Assembly: GCA_023448955.1 (NCBI GenBank)
Contig: JAEXJU010000317.1
Location: forward strand, 1-5,464
Length of the DNA stretch: 5,464 nt
Direction: 5' to 3'
Source of the DNA: Bacteroidota bacterium
GTDB lineage: Bacteria > Bacteroidota > Bacteroidia > Flavobacteriales > Weeksellaceae
A program made the translations under genes and the position numbers. How positions within the stretch are numbered: the first letter of the stretch is position 1; each line of letters opens with the position of its first letter. This document shows positions 1 to 4,953 of this stretch, piece after piece. Below the pieces are notes generated by a model that did not search any database, had not been told where the DNA came from, and saw nothing but the letters and a program-made list of their open reading frames with translations.

Positions 1-1
1 C

Positions 2-1162
2 AGCCTAGCAGCAGCGTCCTTTCTTTTTCCTAATTTCTTAAAAGCGCTCACTTTGCCGGAAGCTATTGCAATGAATGGCAAAACACTCATCATCCTTCAA
101 CTTTCCGGTGGAAATGATGGGCTTAATACTATAATTCCTGTAAAGAATGATATTTATTACAAAGTCCGAAGTCAGATTTCCATCAAAGAGCAGGACGCAT
201 TGAAATTAACCGATGAAGCGGGCATCAACCCAAATCTGACTTTTTTTAAAGAACTTTATGACAACGGTGAACTTGCAATAATGAATAATGTTGGCTATCC
301 GGAACCAAATAAATCGCATTTCCGTAGCATGGACATCTGGCATTCTGCAAGTGACAGTAATCAATTTCTAAACACAGGTTGGGTTGGCAGATATCTGGAC
401 GAAGCGTGCCACACCTGCGAAAATCCTACACAGGCCGTGGAAATAGATGATCTGCTAAGCCTGGCAATGAAAGGCGATAATAATAAAGCGATTGCTTTTA
501 AAGATCCTAAAAAGTTATTTGACAACAGTCAGGAGACCCTTTATAAGAAACTAGCGGCAGACAACCACGATCACGACCACGATCTGACTTCTTATCTTTA
601 CAACACACTTGGAAATGCGATCAGCAATTCCGGATATATTTTTGAAGAAAGCAAAGCTAAACCAACTGACAAAATATACCCTTCTACCCAAATTGGGAAA
701 GATTTTAAAACCATCGCTTCGCTTATGAAATCGGATATCAACACACAGGTTTATTACCTTTCCGTAGGAAGTTTCGACACTCATAACAATCAGAACAACA
801 GACAGAATCTGCTTTTTAAAAACATTAATGAAGCCGTTGAAACCTTCATAAAAGATATGAAAGAGAATGGAAAATTCAATGATGTGATGATTATGACTTT
901 TTCGGAATTCGGAAGACGTGTGGCTCAGAATGCCAGCAATGGAACAGACCACGGAACAGCAAATCAGATGTTTTTCATAAGCGGCGGACTGAAGAAAAAA
1001 GGATTATTAAACAACCTTCCCGATTTGCAAAACCTTAATTATGGTGATTTGATTTATACCGAAGATTTCCGGAAAGTTTATGCGACAGTTCTTAAAAAAT
1101 GGCTGAATTCCGATGACAAAAAAATCCTCGGAAAAAGCAATGGATATTATGATTTTATCTAA
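2..1162 (+). CDS. DUF1501 domain protein, 5'-truncated by the window edge
   Basis: The frame is open from base 2, so the gene begins to the left of the window. The first 17 codons read SLAAASFLFPNFLKALT, which resembles the hydrophobic stretch and end of a twin-arginine signal peptide; the RR motif would lie just outside. The TTG at 53 is therefore not the start. Family hallmarks are LSGGNDGLNTIIP near the N-terminus (bases 107-145), SFDTHNNQ (769-792), FSEFGRR (899-919) and DHGTANQMFFISGG (947-988), the usual DUF1501 signature. DUF1501 proteins belong to the alkaline phosphatase/sulfatase-like fold group; most are exported by Tat, and the substrate is unknown. In Bacteroidota they often follow a DUF1800 gene, which I would expect just upstream but cannot see. 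An HDHDHD run (bases 566-583) is an odd local feature. The gene ends at TAA and is followed at once by a terminator hairpin. Family assignment is firm; biochemical role is not known. Confidence 0.95.
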   Translation, partial: SLAAASFLFPNFLKALTLPEAIAMNGKTLIILQLSGGNDGLNTIIPVKNDIYYKVRSQISIKEQDALKLTDEAGINPNLTFFKELYDNGELAIMNNVGYPEPNKSHFRSMDIWHSASDSNQFLNTGWVGRYLDEACHTCENPTQAVEIDDLLSLAMKGDNNKAIAFKDPKKLFDNSQETLYKKLAADNHDHDHDLTSYLYNTLGNAISNSGYIFEESKAKPTDKIYPSTQIGKDFKTIASLMKSDINTQVYYLSVGSFDTHNNQNNRQNLLFKNINEAVETFIKDMKENGKFNDVMIMTFSEFGRRVAQNASNGTDHGTANQMFFISGGLKKKGLLNNLPDLQNLNYGDLIYTEDFRKVYATVLKKWLNSDDKKILGKSNGYYDFI

Positions 1163-1165
1163 ACA

Positions 1166-1191
1166 AAAACCGATGCAAATGCATCGGTTTT
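1166..1191. terminator. Bidirectional intrinsic terminator between convergent genes
   Basis: A perfect 12-bp inverted repeat, AAAACCGATGCA (1166-1177) and TGCATCGGTTTT (1180-1191), leaves a 2-nt spacer, so the real loop is probably AAAT closed by 11 pairs. The A-run on one side and T-run on the other give a U-tract in both directions. It sits 3 nt after the DUF1501 stop and 19 nt beyond the fabH stop, so it can end both convergent transcripts. Confidence 0.85.
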
Positions 1192-1210
1192 GGATATTAT
1201 TAATTCGTAT

Positions 1211-2233
1211 TTAATATTCGAAAAGTACACTTCCCCAGGTGAAACCACTCCCGAAAGCAGACATACAAACCAGATCACCTCTTTTCATTCTTCCTTCAAT
1301 AATTGCTTCGCTTAGAGCAATCGGAATAGAAGCAGCTGTTGTATTCCCATATTTCTGAATATTTACAAACACTTTTTCATCCGGTAACTTCAATAATTGC
1401 TGAACATATTGTGCAATTCTGATATTGGCCTGGTGAGGAATCAGAAGATCCAGATCATCAATGGATTTTCCTGCTTTTTTAAGCGCTTCCAGAATCGTTT
1501 CCGGGAAACGTGTTACAGCATGTTTGAAAACAAAATTCCCATTCATTACCGGATAGATATCTTCAGCTGAGAGAGAATCCGGATTGGTCATCAATACATC
1601 ACTCCAGCCGAGCTTGGTTCCGGGAAATTTAACTGCCAGTTCTTCGGCATATTTCCCTTCGGAATGCATATTGACCGACAGAATACCTTTTGCATTTTCG
1701 TCCTCACTTGCAGAAAGGACAACAGCACCAGCGCCATCTCCAAAGATAACGGAAACGCCACGCCCACGATCCGAAAAGTCCAGACCGAATGAATGAATCT
1801 CGGCTCCTACAACCAATACATTTTTATACAATCCTGATTTTATGAATGCATCTGCAACACTCATTGCGTAAACAAATCCCGAACATTGATTCCTGACATC
1901 CAAAGCGCCAATGGTATCACATCCAAGCAATTCCTGCAAAAGTACACCAGAACCAGGGAAAAAATAGTCCGGAGAGAGGGTTGCAAAAATGATATAATCT
2001 ATATCTTTAGCTGTTAGATTTGCATTTTTCAGGGCAATTTCGGACGCTTTCAGACCGTAGAAAGACGTTGTTTCTTCGGAATCTACACGGTTTTTTCTGT
2101 GTCTTCTTTCTTTTATGCCCGTTCTTTCCGTGATCCACTCGTCATTGGTTGTCATCAGCTTAGAAAGATCATCATTGGTAACGGTATTTTCCGGGACATA
2201 ATGCCCAACACCTGATATTACACTTTTAAACAT
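1211..2233 (-). CDS. fabH: Beta-ketoacyl-ACP synthase III (KAS III, FabH family)
   Basis: A full-length 340-residue cytoplasmic thiolase-fold enzyme. KAS III enzymes start fatty-acid synthesis by condensing a short acyl-CoA with malonyl-ACP; in flavobacteria the primers are typically branched, giving iso fatty acids (family knowledge). The catalytic triad is intact: Cys117 in RNQCSGF, His267 in IPHQANIRIA and Asn297 in KYGNTTAASIP. Other signatures are NDEWITERTGI (30-40), the glycine-rich FGDGAGAVVL (164-173) and C-terminal SGFTWGSVL. It is somewhat longer than E. coli FabH (317 aa), with extra sequence around 190-225. RNQ before the catalytic Cys differs from the small residues usual in housekeeping FabH, and no plsX or rpmF is adjacent. 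It could therefore be a second, specialised KAS III (lipid, polyene or flexirubin-type synthesis) rather than the main FabH. The gene is monocistronic as far as can be seen: divergent from corA, convergent with the DUF1501 gene. The ATG start is preceded by A/T-rich sequence, with no Shine-Dalgarno. Confidence 0.93.
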   Translation of the reverse strand: MFKSVISGVGHYVPENTVTNDDLSKLMTTNDEWITERTGIKERRHRKNRVDSEETTSFYGLKASEIALKNANLTAKDIDYIIFATLSPDYFFPGSGVLLQELLGCDTIGALDVRNQCSGFVYAMSVADAFIKSGLYKNVLVVGAEIHSFGLDFSDRGRGVSVIFGDGAGAVVLSASEDENAKGILSVNMHSEGKYAEELAVKFPGTKLGWSDVLMTNPDSLSAEDIYPVMNGNFVFKHAVTRFPETILEALKKAGKSIDDLDLLIPHQANIRIAQYVQQLLKLPDEKVFVNIQKYGNTTAASIPIALSEAIIEGRMKRGDLVCMSAFGSGFTWGSVLFEY

Positions 2234-2255
2234 TTTTATGAATTAAAATTTTCCA

Positions 2256-2263
2256 CAAAAGTA
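2256..2263 (-). promoter_or_regulatory. Probable -7 promoter element of fabH
   Basis: Read on the minus strand the bases are TACTTTTG, an exact match to the Bacteroidota -7 consensus TAnnTTTG. It lies 22 nt before the fabH ATG, giving a leader of about 15-18 nt. I find no TTG at the expected 17-23 nt upstream, so the -33 half is weak or absent. Confidence 0.5.
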
Positions 2264-2310
2264 AATATTTTATTTGTTACATAAGTTGTTGAAATGAAAA
2301 TGCCGAATTG

Positions 2311-2433
2311 CACGCAGCCCGGCCTGAATGGAGCTCTTTTTCTGTTATTGCGATTGAGAAAAAGTTATACAGAATGTACAAGCTTGTTTGCAATAACAGA
2401 AAAAAGCGGGAATGGAGGACGGAATAGCTGCCC
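2311..2433. ncRNA. Structured intergenic element, candidate Flavo-1-type RNA or repeat
   Basis: The core is a perfect 15-bp inverted repeat, TTTTTCTGTTATTGC (2337-2351) and GCAATAACAGAAAAA (2390-2404), around a 38-nt loop holding a palindrome ACAAGCTTGT (2378-2387). Outside it a second set of arms can pair: GCAGC (2314-2318) with GCTGC (2427-2431), CCG (2319-2321) with CGG (2420-2422), and CC (2323-2324) with GG (2417-2418). An 8-nt direct repeat GAATGGAG sits on each side of the stem (2326-2333 and 2410-2417). The flanks are clearly richer in G+C than the surrounding DNA. From memory, blocks of the form AGCCC...hairpin...AGCGGG...AGCT recur between flavobacterial genes, and the Rfam family Flavo-1 is a plausible home; I cannot verify either. 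It lies upstream of both divergent genes, so it is not a terminator for them. Strand of transcription is unknown. Confidence 0.45.
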
Positions 2434-2442
2434 AAATAAAAA

Positions 2443-2475
2443 TTTGAATTGATAGTAAGATTTTATTTAGTTTTG
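2443..2475 (+). promoter_or_regulatory. corA promoter, positioned for a leaderless transcript
   Basis: TTTG (2443-2446) is followed after 21 nt by TAGTTTTG (2468-2475). Both halves and the spacing fit the Bacteroidota consensus TTG-N17-23-TAnnTTTG. The last G of the -7 element is only 4 nt before the corA ATG at 2480, so the transcription start should fall on or within a few bases of the start codon. Confidence 0.65.
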
Positions 2476-2479
2476 TTTT

Positions 2480-3382
2480 ATGCCAATTGAACAAAAATAT
2501 AAGACTGCGCAATGGGAATGGATCGATGTGACTGCGCCAACGGATGAAGATCTCCGTTTTCTGCACGAGCGTTATCATATCAATTATCTTCTACTGGAAG
2601 ATACGATAGACCCCAACCATCTTCCGAAGTTTGAAGAAGTGGGCGATGTGAAATTTTTCCTGGCAAGGGAATCTACGGATCTTGAAAGAAGAACGCTGAA
2701 CAACATCAGCGACATCAGCAGTAAGCTGGGGATTTTCCTGCTTCCTAACCTCATCATCACCACACACCGGGCAAAAAGCAAAAGTATCTACGAGGTTTGT
2801 GAAGAATTCAAAAAAGAAAATACGGACACTATTTCCAGAGATCATCTGGCGCTGAGGCTGGCTCTGAAAGTTATCAAAACTTTTGATGATGAAAGCCGCA
2901 ACCTGCTGGAAATAATGGATGCAATCGAAAATGAAATTTTTCTTAAAAACACGAACCAAAGCAACCAGATAAGACGCCTTTATAAGCTGAAAAGAAAATC
3001 CGGACTGAATACAAGAATCCTGAATATCTCCGGAGAATGGATCTCAAAGTTCAAAACACTGGATCTGGAAGAGGTGGAAGTGATGGATCTTCTGGACAAG
3101 CAAAAGGATGTGATTGCAGATTTTGACCACGTGAATGCGCAGACGGTGAACCTTATTTCTATGTTTCTGGCACTGTCTGACCAGAAAGCCAATCAGGTGA
3201 TGAAACTTTTGGCTATCTATTCTGTTTATTTCCTTCCAATTACTTTTATTGCAGGCGTTTACGGAATGAACTTCGACAATATGCCGGAGCTGCATCATAA
3301 AAACGGCTATTATTTTACTTTGGGATTAATGGTTCTCATTGTAGTGATTACATTTATCTACACGCGCCGGAAAAAATGGTAG
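2480..3382 (+). CDS. corA: Magnesium/cobalt transport protein CorA
   Basis: A complete 300-residue inner-membrane divalent-cation channel of the CorA family, which works as a pentamer taking up Mg2+ (and Co2+/Ni2+) down the membrane potential. The N-terminal cytoplasmic part (about 1-240) starts with the typical WIDVTAPTDEDLRFL and YLLLEDTIDPNHLPKFE segments and continues into long charged helices. TM1 spans roughly 243-260, ending in the YGMNF selectivity signature (GMN at 262-264). The short outer loop carries MPEL, TM2 is about 277-294, and the protein ends in the basic tail RRKKW, as expected for a cytoplasmic C-terminus. Length and architecture are normal. The ATG at 2480 is favoured because the conserved WIDV block begins at residue 14 and no other nearby Met exists. 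The next gene starts 9 nt after the stop, suggesting co-transcription. No Mg2+ riboswitch fits in the very short leader. Confidence 0.97.
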   Translation: MPIEQKYKTAQWEWIDVTAPTDEDLRFLHERYHINYLLLEDTIDPNHLPKFEEVGDVKFFLARESTDLERRTLNNISDISSKLGIFLLPNLIITTHRAKSKSIYEVCEEFKKENTDTISRDHLALRLALKVIKTFDDESRNLLEIMDAIENEIFLKNTNQSNQIRRLYKLKRKSGLNTRILNISGEWISKFKTLDLEEVEVMDLLDKQKDVIADFDHVNAQTVNLISMFLALSDQKANQVMKLLAIYSVYFLPITFIAGVYGMNFDNMPELHHKNGYYFTLGLMVLIVVITFIYTRRKKW

Positions 3383-3391
3383 CAATCTCTA

Positions 3392-4273
3392 ATGAAAAAA
3401 GAATTATTCCTTTTTTATAATGTCGAGAATTTTTTTCCTCCTAACGACAGCCAAAATGCTGCTCTTTACAATTGGGATGATTATAAGTATGAACTCAAGG
3501 TAAGGAAAATAAGTCAGGCTTTTCGTTTTATAAAAGACGATCTAGGTCAGTTGCCTGCAATTATCGGTTTAGCTGAAATCGGCGACCTGCGGGTTTTGGA
3601 AGATTTAACTAACGAACGCTCTCCTTTGCAAGGCTATGAAATTATTTACCAGAAATCTGATGACTCCCGCGGATTAAGTGTTGCTTTATTATCAGATCCT
3701 GGCAAGTGCATTTTGGAAAGTTTCAGCTTTTTGAAATTTCCGATGGACGATAATTCAGAATTCGACTCCAGAGATATTTTGCAGGCTGAGGTAATGGTTA
3801 ATAATCATAAATTCCAAGTATTTGTATTGCATCTGCCTTCAAAAAGAAATAAAGATATTAAGGAAAGTCTGCGGAATCATATCCTGAAAAAACTGAGAAC
3901 AAGAATTCTTGAGCTTCATATGAAAGGTGAAAAAATCATAATCATGGGAGACTTCAATGAAAATCCCGACCAAGATATGATAAAGGTATTATGCAAAGAC
4001 AATGAAAATAATCCTGTAATTAAGAATCCTTTTGAAGCACTTTTTGATAGCAACGCATTTTCTACATTTCACGGTAAAAAAGGAGTTTTGTTTGACCAAA
4101 TTCTCATTTCTGAGATAGACAAAACCTCTCATAAAGCCCTAATTTACAATAACGCCAAACTTTGCAACAAAGACAGGAAAAACAGTCAATATCCTTTCCG
4201 AACTTATTCCGGATCAAGATACATTGGTGGTTACAGCGATCATTTTCCGGTGGCTCTCATTTTAGAATATTGA
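3392..4273 (+). CDS. Endonuclease/exonuclease/phosphatase (EEP) family protein
   Basis: A complete 293-residue protein of the EEP superfamily (DNase I, exonuclease III and inositol-phosphatase relatives), metal-dependent phosphodiesterases or phosphatases. The active-site series is present in order: Asn10 in FYNVENFF, Glu62 in IIGLAEIG, Arg93 in DSRGLSVALL, His147 in FVLHLPSKR, Asp187 and Asn189 in IMGDFNENP, Asp235 in FDQILIS, and Asp283-His284 in the C-terminal SDHFPVALIL. It should therefore be catalytically competent. No signal peptide or membrane segment is visible: MKKELFLFYN leads directly into the first catalytic strand, so it is predicted to be cytoplasmic, unlike many secreted Bacteroidota members. 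The 9-nt gap after corA and lack of an intervening promoter suggest one operon. By eye it is more AT-rich than corA. The substrate (nucleic acid, nucleotide or phospholipid) cannot be read from the sequence. Confidence 0.93.
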   Translation: MKKELFLFYNVENFFPPNDSQNAALYNWDDYKYELKVRKISQAFRFIKDDLGQLPAIIGLAEIGDLRVLEDLTNERSPLQGYEIIYQKSDDSRGLSVALLSDPGKCILESFSFLKFPMDDNSEFDSRDILQAEVMVNNHKFQVFVLHLPSKRNKDIKESLRNHILKKLRTRILELHMKGEKIIIMGDFNENPDQDMIKVLCKDNENNPVIKNPFEALFDSNAFSTFHGKKGVLFDQILISEIDKTSHKALIYNNAKLCNKDRKNSQYPFRTYSGSRYIGGYSDHFPVALILEY

Positions 4274-4316
4274 CAATAATAAAATATTTTTTTTGCAACT
4301 GAGACAAAAAAGGCAC

Positions 4317-4346
4317 AGTATGTGATAGTATCTCATCAATCACACT
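4317..4346. promoter_or_regulatory. Dyad upstream of the small membrane protein gene
   Basis: TGTGAT (4321-4326) and ATCACA (4339-4344) form an inverted repeat with a 12-nt spacer, 17 nt before the ATG at 4362. The pair AG (4317-4318) with CT (4345-4346) extends it across a 2-nt bulge. The half-sites resemble those of CRP/FNR-type regulators, but the spacing is too wide for a normal site (6 nt between TGTGA and TCACA). It may be an operator, a hairpin in the leader, or chance. No clear TAnnTTTG promoter is visible between the preceding stop and this gene. Confidence 0.25.
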
Positions 4347-4361
4347 AAAAAATATTAAATT

Positions 4362-4532
4362 ATGAGAAGTCTATTATGGTTAGTCGCTGCTATTTGTATT
4401 GTAGTATGGCTATTAGGAATGCTGGGCATAGTTCCAGGAATGAGTACAGGTTATCTGGTTCACGTATTATTGGTAATCGCTATTGTAGTGGTATTGTTCA
4501 ATATTATTTCCGGAAGAAAACCTCTGGATTAA
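4362..4532 (+). CDS. Small two-helix membrane protein, lmo0937 family-like
   Basis: A 56-codon gene beginning MRSLLWLVAAICIVVWLLGM and ending FNIISGRKPLD. It has two hydrophobic segments, about residues 4-24 and 31-49, separated by a short turn with Pro25 and Gly26, and a short charged tail. This is the layout of the small lmo0937-type membrane proteins common in Bacteroidota, which typically read MRSLLxLIA...LIHVLLVIAVIVLL...; here YLVHVLLVIAIVVVLFNII matches that second segment closely. The function of the family is unknown; envelope stress induction is often suspected (inference). Support for it being real: the family resemblance, an A/T-rich Bacteroidota-type start region, and a strong terminator 22 nt after the stop. 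The 88 nt to the preceding gene and the dyad in that gap suggest its own transcription unit. A longer overlapping frame in this region (4376-4597) is a shadow of it. Confidence 0.85.
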   Translation: MRSLLWLVAAICIVVWLLGMLGIVPGMSTGYLVHVLLVIAIVVVLFNIISGRKPLD

Positions 4533-4554
4533 GTTCTCTTTCCACTGAAAAAAT

Positions 4555-4588
4555 AAAAACAGCTTGTAAATATTTACAGGCTGTTTTT
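4555..4588. terminator. Intrinsic terminator after the lmo0937-like gene
   Basis: The arms AAAAACAGCTTGTAAA (4555-4570) and TTTACAGGCTGTTTTT (4573-4588) pair over 16 positions with one T-G wobble (4564/4579). The T-tract runs to 4590. The A-run on the left means it could also stop transcription coming from the right. Confidence 0.9.
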
Positions 4589-4590
4589 TT

Positions 4591-4835
4591 ATTTTAGTAA
4601 AGGCTGATTCTGGTTTATTAAAAATTCTTTTGAGAACCATTCCATATCTATTTCAAAAAAAATATAAATTTCCAGATTTCATAATTTTTCTTGTTTTTTT
4701 GAAAATTAAAATTCAATTACATTTATTGAAGCATCACTAATCATTCACCAACTTACTTAGTTTTTTTGATTTTATCTAAAATTAAAAAAATTTCCACATT
4801 ATGACTTTCTAGATTTTTATTGAAAAAATTCTTAA
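4591..4835. other. AT-rich spacer without a supportable gene
   Basis: About 245 bases dominated by A and T homopolymer runs, such as the 8-A run at 4654-4661 and the T-run at 4695-4701. No frame on either strand is long enough or protein-like enough to call. On the minus strand an 18-codon frame (4645 to 4589) ends exactly at the terminator; this is noted but not called. Confidence 0.6.
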
Positions 4836-4843
4836 TATATTTG
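4836..4843 (+). promoter_or_regulatory. Promoter -7 element upstream of tex
   Basis: TATATTTG is an exact match to TAnnTTTG and one of the best matches in the window. Transcription should start near 4848-4850, about 105 nt before the tex ATG. The nearest TTG (4820-4822) is only 13 nt upstream, shorter than the consensus spacing, so the -33 half is poor. Confidence 0.6.
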
Positions 4844-4887
4844 TAACAGCAATTCACAATAAGGCTATAAACCGAAAAAAATCTTTG

Positions 4888-4914
4888 ATCCTGCGTAGTC
4901 CGTGGGATTTTTTT
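4888..4914 (+). terminator. Terminator-like hairpin in the tex leader (attenuator or sRNA end)
   Basis: ATCCTGCG (4888-4895) pairs with CGTGGGAT (4901-4908), six Watson-Crick pairs and two G-U, with loop TAGTC. A T-run follows at once (4908-4914). A competing pairing also exists: AAAAAAATC (4875-4883) with GATTTTTTT (4906-4914), nine pairs, which would sequester the T-tract. It lies about 65 nt after the predicted transcription start and 39 nt before the tex ATG. That arrangement fits a conditional terminator or the 3' end of a short independent RNA spanning about 4849-4914. No ATG leader peptide occurs in between. Confidence 0.55.
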
Positions 4915-4953
4915 CTATAACTAATGTTATCCATCACTTTTTAATTTAAGTTA

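Noticed and set aside
53..55. TTG as the start codon of the DUF1501 gene
   Set aside because: The frame is open to the left edge and encodes a signal-peptide-like stretch just before it; the true start is outside the window.
551..952. 133-codon minus-strand frame inside the DUF1501 gene
   Set aside because: Antisense shadow of a clearly conserved coding region.
1584..1796. 70-codon plus-strand frame inside fabH
   Set aside because: Antisense shadow of the conserved KAS III core.
2345..2578. 77-codon minus-strand frame across the intergenic element and the start of corA
   Set aside because: It overlaps corA antisense, runs through the inverted repeat, and has no recognisable family; its openness is explained by the structured element and corA.
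2584..3298. Several minus-strand frames inside corA (2584-2781, 2591-2959, 2980-3192, 3044-3298)
   Set aside because: Antisense shadows of a well-conserved gene, with no start context or recognisable domains.
4281..4294. AAAATATTTT plus T-run after the EEP gene as a terminator
   Set aside because: The stem is only five A-T pairs with no loop, too weak to call an intrinsic terminator.
4376..4597. 73-codon plus-strand frame
   Set aside because: It is out of frame with the lmo0937-like gene, reads through the terminator hairpin, and its product shows no family features.
4589..4645. 18-codon minus-strand frame (MEWFSKEF...) ending at the terminator
   Set aside because: The same frame contains two stops just upstream and looks faintly like a decayed gene, but in such AT-rich DNA this is not enough evidence; no family is recognisable.
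4742..4914. Open minus-strand frame without an ATG running through the tex leader
   Set aside because: It lacks a start codon and crosses the promoter and hairpin; the non-coding interpretation on the plus strand explains the region better.
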